43,299 nucleotides of DNA. Source: HGM10836 sp045580645 (lineage in GTDB: Bacteria; Bacillota_I; Bacilli_A; RF39; UBA660). The position numbers and the translations under genes were made by a program. The notes beneath the pieces were generated by a model. It did not search any database. It worked only from the letters and a program-made list of their open reading frames with translations, and was not told where the DNA came from. Below are positions 17,165-24,502 of the stretch, piece by piece (the stretch's first letter is position 1; every line of letters begins with the position of its first letter). The stretch is from NCBI GenBank assembly GCA_045580645.1, contig JAZNOG010000039.1, positions 1 through 43,299 on the forward strand. The letters run 5' to 3'.

Positions 17165-18349
17165 TTATTTTATATCACTAGAACTTCCTTTTTTAATAAC
17201 ATTAAAACCATATTTTTTATTTATATTATCTAAAACTTCATCTATCTTCTCTTCTTTTTCCCTATCAAAATTTTCAAATAAAGAAACTTGATAATTACAA
17301 GAAACACTTAAATCATCTAGTCTTACACCAATAAGTCTAACACTTTCACCTTTCCACATTTGATTTAATAATTCTACACAAACCTCATATATTTCTTTAC
17401 TATTATTTGTTCCATTTTTTATCTTTTTCTGATGAGATTTTCTCCTAAAATTACTATCCTTTAAAATAACACATATAACAGAAGCATATTTACCCTCATC
17501 CCTAAGTCTTTTACTTGTCTTATTAGCTAAAAAAAGTAAATGTGGTAAAAGATCCTTTTTTTCATCAATATCATAACTTAGTGTAATTTCATTACTAATT
17601 CCTTTAACCTCAGTAAAAGTTACTACCTCGCTATCATCTATTCCATTAGCGTGATCCTTTAAATCTCTATAACTATTTTTAAAATACTTAGACAACTTAT
17701 AACTATCATATAATGCTAAATCTCCAATAGTCTTAATTCCCATTGAAACTAACTTTTCACTTGTTTGCTTTCCAACCCCAAATAATTCTCCAATTGGTAA
17801 AATCCACATTTTTTCTTTTATTTCATGTTCATATAAAGTATGAACCTTATCAGGTTTTGAAAAATCAGATGCCATTTTTGCACATAATTTATTATTACCA
17901 ATACCTATATTCACTGAAAAACCAAGTTTTTCCTTAATTTCATCTTTAAGTTTATAAGCAAATTTTACCTCATCACCATAAAGACTCTTAACCTTTCCAT
18001 AATCCATGTAACATTCATCAATTGATGCCACTTCAATATCAGGTGAATAACTTTGAAGCAAAGAAAACAACATATCACTATATTTAGCATATAAATCATG
18101 ATTAGGAGGAAAAGTTTTTAAATTAGGACACTTTCTAAAAGCAGAATAAATAGTTTCTGCAGTAACAACCCCCATTTTCTTAGCAGGATTACTTTTAGCT
18201 AAAACTATTCCAGTTCTTGTTTCCTTAGAACCACATATAATAGAAGGAATATTTCTAATATCTTCTTTATAACCATTTTTTAGCATATCTACTGCAGTCC
18301 AAGATAAAAAAGCATTATTAACATCTATATGAAGTATTATTCTTTCCAT
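17165..18349 (-). CDS. dinB: DNA polymerase IV, Y family
   Basis: An error-prone translesion polymerase. The first catalytic Asp is in ILHIDVNNAFLSW, the second acidic pair in VASIDECYMD, and the thumb helix-hairpin-helix in LFGVGKQTSEKLVSMGIKTIGDL. The little-finger domain follows. Near the C-terminus the sequence QVSLF matches the sliding-clamp binding motif. The ATG at 18349 (MERIILHID) is preferred over 18358 because GTGATG then serves as the ribosome-binding site. TATAAT lies very close upstream, so the leader is short. The product is 394 aa. I see no LexA-type box by eye. Confidence 0.93.
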   Translation of the reverse strand: MERIILHIDVNNAFLSWTAVDMLKNGYKEDIRNIPSIICGSKETRTGIVLAKSNPAKKMGVVTAETIYSAFRKCPNLKTFPPNHDLYAKYSDMLFSLLQSYSPDIEVASIDECYMDYGKVKSLYGDEVKFAYKLKDEIKEKLGFSVNIGIGNNKLCAKMASDFSKPDKVHTLYEHEIKEKMWILPIGELFGVGKQTSEKLVSMGIKTIGDLALYDSYKLSKYFKNSYRDLKDHANGIDDSEVVTFTEVKGISNEITLSYDIDEKKDLLPHLLFLANKTSKRLRDEGKYASVICVILKDSNFRRKSHQKKIKNGTNNSKEIYEVCVELLNQMWKGESVRLIGVRLDDLSVSCNYQVSLFENFDREKEEKIDEVLDNINKKYGFNVIKKGSSSDIK

Positions 18350-18394
18350 AAACATCACAATATAATTATAACAAATGTTCGTATAAAATTCCAG

Positions 18395-18420
18395 AAAAAA
18401 ATTACTTTTTTAAAGTAATT
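18395..18420 (-). terminator. Terminator of the 18410 gene
   Basis: Minus strand: AATTACTTT / AAAGTAATT with a 2-4 nt loop, then T-run. The stop codon lies in the stem-loop. Confidence 0.7.
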
Positions 18421-19111
18421 CTCTAACTCTACAAGAAGACCTATAATCTCCTCTTTCATTCTTTATATGTAAACTGAAATCATCTTGAACATCAGTTCTT
18501 ATCCTATCAAGTAATTTAATTAATTCCTCATGATTAAAATTAACATAAAGTCTATTAGTATCTAAATTATAATCAGTATAATTAGGAATTTTATTTGGAT
18601 TATACATATATATTGGTAAATAATAACTTTCATCAGTATACATAACAAAAAGCATACTATAATAACCCTTAATATCTATATTCATACTAGATTTATTGTA
18701 AAAATCTTTTGCAGTTTTTCTATTCAAGGCTTCTCCATATCTTAAAACACTTTCATCATCAAGCAAATGCATTATTTCACACACATATTCACTAGATATT
18801 TCATGTTTTTCAACATACCCCAAAGATTCACATGTTCTTTCCGGATCATATATTAATTGCTTTCCTGTAACATAATCAAACATTGAACCATTTTCTTCAT
18901 AACCTATTACAGGTAAAAAACCAGAAACATGAAAAGAACTATCCCTTCCTTTAGTCATCATCATAACTAAATCTGAAAATTCTTCCTTAAGTAAAGAAGA
19001 ATCAGGAAAATGATTATAATCACATCTTAAAACATCTCTTACTAAAGTATACTTATCAGAAGAAAACTCTCCAACATTTAATAATAAACAATAAAACATT
19101 TTATCTTTCAT
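18410..19111 (-). CDS. Uncharacterised 233-aa protein
   Basis: I do not recognise this protein. It is soluble, without signal or membrane segments, rich in Tyr, Asp and Ser, with alternating beta-like stretches (GYYSMLFVMYTDESYYLPIY). No catalytic pattern stands out. Start at ATG with AAAGGGTGG upstream; TATAAT occurs about 25 nt before it. It is a single gene between the dinB upstream region and the frr terminator, ending in its own terminator. Codon use looks like its neighbours, giving no hint of transfer. Confidence 0.75.
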   Translation of the reverse strand: MKDKMFYCLLLNVGEFSSDKYTLVRDVLRCDYNHFPDSSLLKEEFSDLVMMMTKGRDSSFHVSGFLPVIGYEENGSMFDYVTGKQLIYDPERTCESLGYVEKHEISSEYVCEIMHLLDDESVLRYGEALNRKTAKDFYNKSSMNIDIKGYYSMLFVMYTDESYYLPIYMYNPNKIPNYTDYNLDTNRLYVNFNHEELIKLLDRIRTDVQDDFSLHIKNERGDYRSSCRVRELL

Positions 19112-19162
19112 AAAACCACCCTTTACGTAGTAATTATAGTATTACAAATCAAAAACAAAGTC

Positions 19163-19192
19163 AATAAAAAAATATGATATAAAATCATATTT
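19163..19192 (-). terminator. Terminator of frr
   Basis: Minus strand: AAATATGAT (19184-19192) pairs with ATCATATTT (19170-19178), loop TTTAT, then T-run. The frr TGA stop lies within the stem. Confidence 0.8.
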
Positions 19193-19730
19193 CCATTAAA
19201 TCTTTTTCCTTTTCTTTTACAAGTTCTTCAACTATTTTATTATAGTCATTAACTACATTTTGTAAATTATCAATTGTATTTTTTTCTACATCCTCTGGAA
19301 GCTTACCATCTTTAATATCTTCAATAACATCCCTTCTAATATTTCTAATAGCTATTCTTCCTTCTTCAGCATATTCCTTAACTTGTTTTACAAGTTCTCT
19401 TCTTCTTTCTTCAGTAAGTGGTGGAATAGTAATAAAAACTGATTCTCCATTATTATTTGGAGTAACACCTAAATTAGCTTCAAAAATAGCTTTTTCTATA
19501 GCACCTAAAATAGATCTATCAAAAGGTTTAATATTTAATTGTCTAGCTTCTGGAACAGAAATGGTAGCAAGTTGTTTAACAGGCGTAGGAACACCATAAT
19601 AAGATACCATAACAGAATCTAACATACTAGGATTAGCACGTCCTGCACGAACTGTTGCAAATCTATCTTCTAAATTCACAATTGCTTTATCCATTTTTTC
19701 TCTTGCTAAACTTAAATAATCAATATTCAT
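19185..19730 (-). CDS. frr: Ribosome recycling factor
   Basis: With EF-G, splits ribosomes after termination. The sequence follows the family: RFATVRAGRANPSMLD, YYGVPTPVKQLATISVPEAR, IKPFDRSILGAIEKAI, GVTPNNNGE, IPPLTEERRRELVKQVK and RNIRRD. The start at 19730 (MNIDYLSLAREK) has AGGAG 10 nt upstream; a GTG six codons earlier overlaps that site. The product is 181 aa. The stop is TGA. It follows tsf but with an intrinsic terminator and a new TATAAT between, and pyrH, usually between tsf and frr, is absent here. Confidence 0.96.
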   Translation of the reverse strand: MNIDYLSLAREKMDKAIVNLEDRFATVRAGRANPSMLDSVMVSYYGVPTPVKQLATISVPEARQLNIKPFDRSILGAIEKAIFEANLGVTPNNNGESVFITIPPLTEERRRELVKQVKEYAEEGRIAIRNIRRDVIEDIKDGKLPEDVEKNTIDNLQNVVNDYNKIVEELVKEKEKDLMEI

Positions 19731-19784
19731 ATATTCATCTCTCCTCACATTAATTATACTATTTTAAAAGAAAAAAGAAAAGAA

Positions 19785-19814
19785 AAAATGCTTATTTTTA
19801 AAACTAAGCATTTT
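19785..19814 (-). terminator. Terminator of the rpsB-tsf unit
   Basis: Minus strand: AAAATGCTTA pairs with TAAGCATTTT (19805-19814 with 19785-19794), 10-nt loop, then TTTTCTTTTC tract. Confidence 0.8.
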
Positions 19815-19817
19815 CAA

Positions 19818-20696
19818 CTATCCATTGATTTGATTCATTACTTCTTCAGCAAAATTATCATTTCTTTTTTCAATACCTTCTCCAACTTCATATCTTATCA
19901 TACTGATAACTTCCATTCCATTGTTTTTAGCGTATTGTCCAACAGAAAGACCTGAATCTTTAATAAATGGTTGTTCTACAAGACATACTTCTTTATAGTA
20001 TTTTTTAATACGTCCTTCAACCATTTTTTCTGCTATTTCTGGAGTTTTTCCTTCATTAATAGCTTGTTCCTTATATATTTCTCTTTCTTTATTAAGTGCT
20101 TCTTCTGAAACACTAGAACTATCTAAATATAAAGGATTCATAGCAGCAACATGCATTGCTACATCCTTTGCTACATCTTTATCATTACCTTTTAAAACTG
20201 CAAGTGAAGTAATTCTTCCACCCATATGAGAATAAATTCCAAATACTTCATCATCATTTTTAACTACTTTTTCAAATCTTCTAAAACTAATTTTTTCTCC
20301 GATTTTAGCAGTTAATGCTACTACTGCATCAGCTATTGAAACTTTTTCATCTTCCATAATTTCTTTTTCTGCTTCTTCTATTGTTTTAGCATTACTATCA
20401 AATAAAGTTTTTGCTATATGATGAATTAAAGTTTTAAATTCTTCATTTCTAGCAACAAAATCTGTTTCACAATTTACTTCAACAATAACTCCATTGTTAT
20501 CATTACTTACAGCAAGTGTAAGCCCTTCTGCAGCAATTCTTTCCGCTTTCTTAGCAGCTTTAGAAATACCTTTTTCGCGAAGCCAAGTAATAGCTTCTTC
20601 CATATTTCCGTTAGATTCTTGTAGAGCCTTCTTGCAATCCATCATTCCAGCTCCAGTTTTTTCTCTTAACTCTTTAATATCTTGAGCACTAAACAT
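19818..20696 (-). CDS. tsf: Translation elongation factor Ts
   Basis: Nucleotide exchange factor for EF-Tu. The N-terminal UBA-like domain reads IKELREKTGAGMMDCKKALQE and ITWLREKGISKAAKKAERIAAEG. The core has VNCETDFVARNEEFK, the EF-Tu-contacting TDFV. The rest follows the family, including MHVAAMNPLYLD and QPFIKD near the C-terminus. At 292 aa it is of normal length. AAAGGAG lies before the ATG, 14 nt after rpsB. The unit ends at the following terminator. Confidence 0.97.
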   Translation of the reverse strand: MFSAQDIKELREKTGAGMMDCKKALQESNGNMEEAITWLREKGISKAAKKAERIAAEGLTLAVSNDNNGVIVEVNCETDFVARNEEFKTLIHHIAKTLFDSNAKTIEEAEKEIMEDEKVSIADAVVALTAKIGEKISFRRFEKVVKNDDEVFGIYSHMGGRITSLAVLKGNDKDVAKDVAMHVAAMNPLYLDSSSVSEEALNKEREIYKEQAINEGKTPEIAEKMVEGRIKKYYKEVCLVEQPFIKDSGLSVGQYAKNNGMEVISMIRYEVGEGIEKRNDNFAEEVMNQING

Positions 20697-20709
20697 ATCA
20701 AAACTCCTT

Positions 20710-21642
20710 TTATTTTAATTTTTCTATTAATTCAGCTTTTTTCATTGTGCTATAACCTTTAACTTCTTTATCTTTAGCCATTGCTTTTAATTCTGCTAAA
20801 GTTAAATCTTCAAGATTAACACTTTCTTTTACTTCTTCCTTTTTAACTTCCTTTTTTTCATTAGAAGTTTTAACTACTTTTTCTTCTTTCTTTACTTCTT
20901 TTTTAACTTCTTCTTTATCATGAGTTTCATTTTTATATTCAGTTACATAATTAATTACTTCATTACCATTAACTTCTGCAATTGCATTAGTTAAAGCACC
21001 AATAACTAATTTAACAGCTCTAACTGCATCGTCATTAGCAGGAATTACATAATCAACCATATCTGGATCACAATTTGTATCAACAATACCAAATACAGGT
21101 ATTTTTAATTTTCTTGCTTCCTTAATAGCAGTTTCTTCTGCTCTTGGATCAACAATAATAAGTGCATTAGGTAATTTCTTCATTTCTCTGATACCACAAA
21201 GATTTTTATTTAATTTTTCATATTCTTTTTTAATCTTAATAACTTCTTTTTTAGGTAATAATTCTAATACACCATCTTGTTCCATTTTTTCAATTTCTTC
21301 AAGTTTTTTAATTCTACCTCTAATAGTTCTGAAATTAGTTAAAGTTCCACCTAACCATCTTTCATTAACATAATACATGTTAGTTCTCTTAGCAGATTCT
21401 TCCATAGCTTCTTGAGCTTGTTTTTTAGTTCCAACATATAAGAATGTTCCACCATTTTCTGCTATTTCCTTAATTTTTGCATAAGCTTCTTCAATTAACT
21501 TAGCTGTTTTTTGTAAATCAATAATATAAATATCATCTCTTGATGTATAAATATATTCTCTCATTTTAGGATTCCATCTTCTCTTTTGATGTCCAAAATG
21601 AACTCCTGCTTCTAATAAATAATTCATTGACACTACTGTCAT
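20710..21642 (-). CDS. rpsB: Ribosomal protein S2 with extra C-terminal Rho_N/SAP-like module
   Basis: The first 230 or so residues are a normal S2 of the small subunit: LLEAGVHFGHQKRRWNPKM, YIIDLQKT, FLYVGTKKQAQEA, RWLGGTLTNFRTI, PNALIIVDPRAE and GIVDTNCDP. The protein then continues about 80 residues beyond the usual end. A Lys/Glu/Val-rich linker (EEVKKEVKKEEK) leads to LEDLTLAELKAMAKDKEV, then GYSTMKKAELIEKLK. This tail resembles the Rho_N/SAP helix-extended-loop-helix nucleic-acid binding motif and is nearly the same as the tail of L20 two genes upstream. GAAGGAGG lies before the ATG. Operon with tsf. Confidence 0.96.
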   Translation of the reverse strand: MTVVSMNYLLEAGVHFGHQKRRWNPKMREYIYTSRDDIYIIDLQKTAKLIEEAYAKIKEIAENGGTFLYVGTKKQAQEAMEESAKRTNMYYVNERWLGGTLTNFRTIRGRIKKLEEIEKMEQDGVLELLPKKEVIKIKKEYEKLNKNLCGIREMKKLPNALIIVDPRAEETAIKEARKLKIPVFGIVDTNCDPDMVDYVIPANDDAVRAVKLVIGALTNAIAEVNGNEVINYVTEYKNETHDKEEVKKEVKKEEKVVKTSNEKKEVKKEEVKESVNLEDLTLAELKAMAKDKEVKGYSTMKKAELIEKLK

Positions 21643-21683
21643 TTTAATTCCTCCTTCGTTTTTACCTTCTATTAAATTCCAAA

Positions 21684-21713
21684 TAATATCACCTAATTAG
21701 GCACTAGATATTA
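21684..21713 (-). promoter_or_regulatory. Inverted-repeat leader element before rpsB
   Basis: Nested inverted repeats: TAATATC (21684-21690) with GATATTA (21707-21713), enclosing the palindrome CCTAATTAGG (21692-21701). It lies 42 nt upstream of rpsB. It may be an rpsB leader structure for S2 autoregulation or a weak rplT terminator; there is no T-run. Confidence 0.4.
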
Positions 21714-21729
21714 CAATTCTTTAATATGA

Positions 21730-22251
21730 TTATTTTAAAGCGTTTAATAATTCAGCTTTTTTCATTGTACTATAACCTTCAATATTCTTATTTTTAGCAA
21801 GTTCTTTTAACTCTGCAACTGTCATAGCTTCAATGTTTTTTTCTTCCTTTTTAACTTCTTCTTTTTTTACTGTTTCTTTAACTACTTTTTTGTTTTCTAC
21901 TTTTCCAGTTTTAGCAACTTTTACTAAATTAGCAAAAGCTTCTTTGTCATAAATAGCAAGTTCAGATAACATTTTTCTATTAATTTCAATACCTGCTTTA
22001 TTTAATCCATCGATAAATTTAGAGTAACTAATATCATTAACTCTACACTCAGCATTAATTCTTGTAATCCATAATTTTCTAAAGTTTCTCTTAGTTTGTT
22101 TACGATCACGATATGCATATCTATCAGAATGCATTAATTGTTCTTGTGCAGTTTTATATAATCTATGTTTACTACCAAAATATCCTTCTGCTCTTTTTAA
22201 TACCTTTTTACGTCTTGCACGTGTTGCAACACTATTCTTAACTCTTGTCAT
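21730..22251 (-). CDS. rplT: Ribosomal protein L20 with extra C-terminal Rho_N/SAP-like module
   Basis: Residues 1-118 are a normal L20, which binds 23S rRNA early and represses its own operon: RVKNSVATRARRKKVLKRAE, SDRYAYRDRKQTKRNFRKLW, ITRINAECR and the C-terminal LSELAIYDKEAFANLV. The gene then adds about 55 residues: a Lys/Glu/Val linker and MTVAELKELAKNKNI, then GYSTMKKAELLNALK, very close to the S2 tail. The two share over 20 identical nucleotides across TMKKAEL. AAAGGAGG lies upstream. Operon infC-rpmI-rplT, 17 nt after rpmI. Confidence 0.96.
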   Translation of the reverse strand: MTRVKNSVATRARRKKVLKRAEGYFGSKHRLYKTAQEQLMHSDRYAYRDRKQTKRNFRKLWITRINAECRVNDISYSKFIDGLNKAGIEINRKMLSELAIYDKEAFANLVKVAKTGKVENKKVVKETVKKEEVKKEEKNIEAMTVAELKELAKNKNIEGYSTMKKAELLNALK

Positions 22252-22268
22252 GTTTTATACCTCCTTTA

Positions 22269-22466
22269 TTATATTACATTCTTGATTCTTTTTAAGTCAG
22301 AATTACTTAATTCAGAACCTTTTCTTTTGTCTCTATTAACTTTTCCAGATTTTTTACCAGTTTTGTGTAAAACTCCTCCTCTAGCTTTAGTAATAGAACC
22401 ACTTTGTCTAATGTTTAAAACTTTTTTGCTGGCTTTATGAGTTTTTGCCTTTACTTTCTTTGCCAT
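22269..22466 (-). CDS. rpmI: Ribosomal protein L35
   Basis: Small basic 65-aa protein of the large subunit. The family pattern is clear: KVKAKTHKASKKVLNI, GSITKARGGVLHKTGKKSGK, and LSNSDLKRIKNVI at the end. It lies between infC and rplT, the universal order, with AGGAGG before the ATG and 11 nt after the infC stop. Confidence 0.95.
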   Translation of the reverse strand: MAKKVKAKTHKASKKVLNIRQSGSITKARGGVLHKTGKKSGKVNRDKRKGSELSNSDLKRIKNVI

Positions 22467-22477
22467 ATTTTTTCCTC

Positions 22478-23008
22478 CTACTTTTCTTTTTTTGGTGCAA
22501 GTAACATTGTCATGTTTCTTCCTTCAAGTTTAGCCTTTTGCTCGATAACAGCAATATCTTTAACTCTATCAGAAAATTTATTCATTATTTCTTCTCCAAG
22601 TTCAGGATGAGCCATTTGTCTTCCTTTGAACTTAATACTTAATTTAACCTTATGACCTTTTTCTAAATACTTAGAAGCATTTCTAAGTTTAGTTTCAAAA
22701 TCACCAACATCGATTACTGGTGATAAGCGATATTCCTTAAGTTCAACAGCATTTGCTTGTTGTTTTTTTCTGGCTTCCTTTTGTTTTTTAGCTTTCTCAT
22801 ACTTAAACTTGTTGTAATCCATAATCTTACATACTGCAGGATTTGCATTAGGACTAATTAATACTAAATCAAGCCCTGCATAATTTGAAATAGTTAAAGC
22901 ATCCTTTATAGGTTTAACTCCAAGTTGTTCCCCATTTGGGCCAATTACTAATACATGACTAATTTTAATTTGTTCATTACATAACAAATCATTTTCTTTG
23001 TTAGCTAT
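22478..23008 (-). CDS. infC: Translation initiation factor IF-3, starting at AUA
   Basis: IF-3 checks start codons on the 30S subunit. N-domain: CNEQIKISHVLVIGPNGEQLGV and KIMDYNKFKYEKAKKQKEARKKQ; C-domain: VKLSIKFKGRQMAHPELG to the end. The start is best placed at ATA (23008): GGAGG is exactly 8 nt upstream and the next residues ANKENDLL begin the family. The only in-frame ATGs (23023, 23062) lack a ribosome-binding site, and the nearer one overlaps the SD itself. Rare start codons (AUU/AUA/AUC) are known for infC and let IF-3 repress its own synthesis. The product is 176 aa. An L20-type leader with attenuator precedes it. Confidence 0.93.
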   Translation of the reverse strand: MANKENDLLCNEQIKISHVLVIGPNGEQLGVKPIKDALTISNYAGLDLVLISPNANPAVCKIMDYNKFKYEKAKKQKEARKKQQANAVELKEYRLSPVIDVGDFETKLRNASKYLEKGHKVKLSIKFKGRQMAHPELGEEIMNKFSDRVKDIAVIEQKAKLEGRNMTMLLAPKKEK

Positions 23009-23153
23009 ACTAAACACCTCCATAAAATATAAAAAGAATGCGAAATGCATTCTAAAATCCACACCATAAAAACATCATATAAATCATGTCTGGCTTTTGA
23101 CCTACAGCTACTCGCTATCAGGTGGATATAATACATCTCTTTCCTTTTTTACA
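23009..23153 (-). ncRNA. L20-type leader of the infC-rpmI-rplT operon
   Basis: About 145 nt of leader between the promoter and infC, containing several helices and ending in an intrinsic terminator just before the infC ribosome-binding site. In Firmicutes this position holds the L20 leader, where L20 binding causes premature termination. The position and terminator are seen; the identity is by context, not by a covariance search. Confidence 0.65.
23025..23053 (-). terminator. Attenuator in the infC leader
   Basis: Minus strand: AGAATGC (23047-23053) pairs with GCATTCT (23035-23041), loop ATTTC, followed by TTTTTATATTTT, 9-30 nt before the infC SD. Confidence 0.8.
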
Positions 23154-23159
23154 ATCAAG

Positions 23160-23188
23160 ATTATACTAGTTTTATATGTATTTGTCAA
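23160..23188 (-). promoter_or_regulatory. Consensus promoter of infC-rpmI-rplT
   Basis: Minus strand: TTGACA (23183-23188), 17-bp spacer, TATAAT (23160-23165). Perfect match to the vegetative consensus. Confidence 0.9.
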
Positions 23189-23203
23189 TAAATTTATGCA
23201 ATT

Positions 23204-24427
23204 TTACTGATTTATTGGGAATTTTTTAGTTAATTCAAGAACATCTCTAGATATTTCATCTAAAACTTCTTCATTATCTATATTTTTTAGAGCTTTATCG
23301 ATTAAATTTGCAAGCAGAACAAACTCTTCTTCTTTAAATCCTCTAGTAGTCATCGCAGGAGTTCCAAGTCGAATTCCACTTGTTACATTTGGAGACTCTT
23401 CATCATATGGAATAGTATTCTTATTACATGTAATATAAACTCTATCTAAAACCTTTTCGGCTTCTTTTCCACTGATTCCATAAGAAGATTTTACATCTAA
23501 AAGTAACAAATGATTTTCTGTCCCCCCTGCTACTACTCTAACACCTAAATTGATAAAAGAATCACTAAATACCCTAGCATTTTTAACTACTTGTTTTTGA
23601 TATTCCTTAAATTCATCAGATAATGCTTCATAAAAACATTGTGCCTTTGCACCAATAACGTGCATTAAAGGACCACCTTGAATTCCTGGGAATATTGTTT
23701 TATTTATTTTCTTACTAATTTCTTCATCATTAGTTAAAATTATTCCTCCACGAGGACCTCTAAGTGTTTTATGTGTTGTAGAGGTTACTACATCTGCATA
23801 AGGAACTGGACTAGGATGAACACCCGCTGCAACAAGACCAGCAATATGAGCCATATCTACCATTAAATAAGCACCACATTTATCTGCAATCTCTCTAAAC
23901 CTTTTAAAATCTATAATTTTAGAATAAGCACTACCACCTGCAATAATCATTTTAGGTTTTTCTTCCATAGCAAGTTTTTCAAGTTCCTCATAATCTATTT
24001 CTTCTGTTTCTTTATTAACGTTATAAGAAACAATTTCATAATCAATGCCACTAAAATTTATAAAATGTCCATGAGTTAAATGACCACCATGAGATAAATT
24101 CATGCCCATTACTTTATCACCACGATTTAATAAAGATCTATAAACAGCCATATTTGCACTACTACCTGAATGAGGTTGAACATTTGCATACTTACATTCA
24201 AATAACTCTTTTAAATAATCTATAGCTTTATTTTCAAAAATATCTACATATTCGCATCCACCATAATATCTTCTTCCAGGATACCCTTCTGCATACTTAT
24301 TAGTTAAAATACTTCCTTGAAGAGCAAGAACATCCTTTGATACATAATTTTCAGATGCAATAAGTTCAACATTATTATTTTGCCTTTCCAACTCTTTTTC
24401 TAAAGCTTCTTTTAATACTTTATCCAT
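23204..24427 (-). CDS. glyA: Serine hydroxymethyltransferase
   Basis: PLP enzyme that converts serine and tetrahydrofolate to glycine and methylene-THF. Landmarks: NVELIASENYVSKDVL, YAEGYPGRRYYGGCEYVD, NVQPHSGSSANMAVY, HGGHLTHG, DMAHIAGLVAAGVHPSP, and the PLP lysine in VTSTTHKTLRGPRGG. It ends with IRLGTPAMTTRGFKEEE. The 407-aa length is usual. AGGATG lies 8-10 nt before the ATG and TATAAT about 20 nt upstream. No terminator is visible between glyA and the infC promoter. Confidence 0.97.
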   Translation of the reverse strand: MDKVLKEALEKELERQNNNVELIASENYVSKDVLALQGSILTNKYAEGYPGRRYYGGCEYVDIFENKAIDYLKELFECKYANVQPHSGSSANMAVYRSLLNRGDKVMGMNLSHGGHLTHGHFINFSGIDYEIVSYNVNKETEEIDYEELEKLAMEEKPKMIIAGGSAYSKIIDFKRFREIADKCGAYLMVDMAHIAGLVAAGVHPSPVPYADVVTSTTHKTLRGPRGGIILTNDEEISKKINKTIFPGIQGGPLMHVIGAKAQCFYEALSDEFKEYQKQVVKNARVFSDSFINLGVRVVAGGTENHLLLLDVKSSYGISGKEAEKVLDRVYITCNKNTIPYDEESPNVTSGIRLGTPAMTTRGFKEEEFVLLANLIDKALKNIDNEEVLDEISRDVLELTKKFPINQ

Positions 24428-24470
24428 ACTTCAATCATCCTCCATAAACATTATACTATTGAAACAAAAT

Positions 24471-24502
24471 AAAAAAAAGATATATTTTAATTTAATATAT
24501 CT
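24471..24502 (-). terminator. Terminator of the 24501 gene
   Basis: Minus strand: AGATATATT (24494-24502) pairs with AATATATCT (24478-24486), 7-nt loop, then a run of eight T. Confidence 0.8.

Noticed and set aside
23009..23062. ATG at 23062 or 23023 as the infC start
   Set aside because: Neither has an SD; the first lies within the attenuator hairpin and the second on the SD itself.
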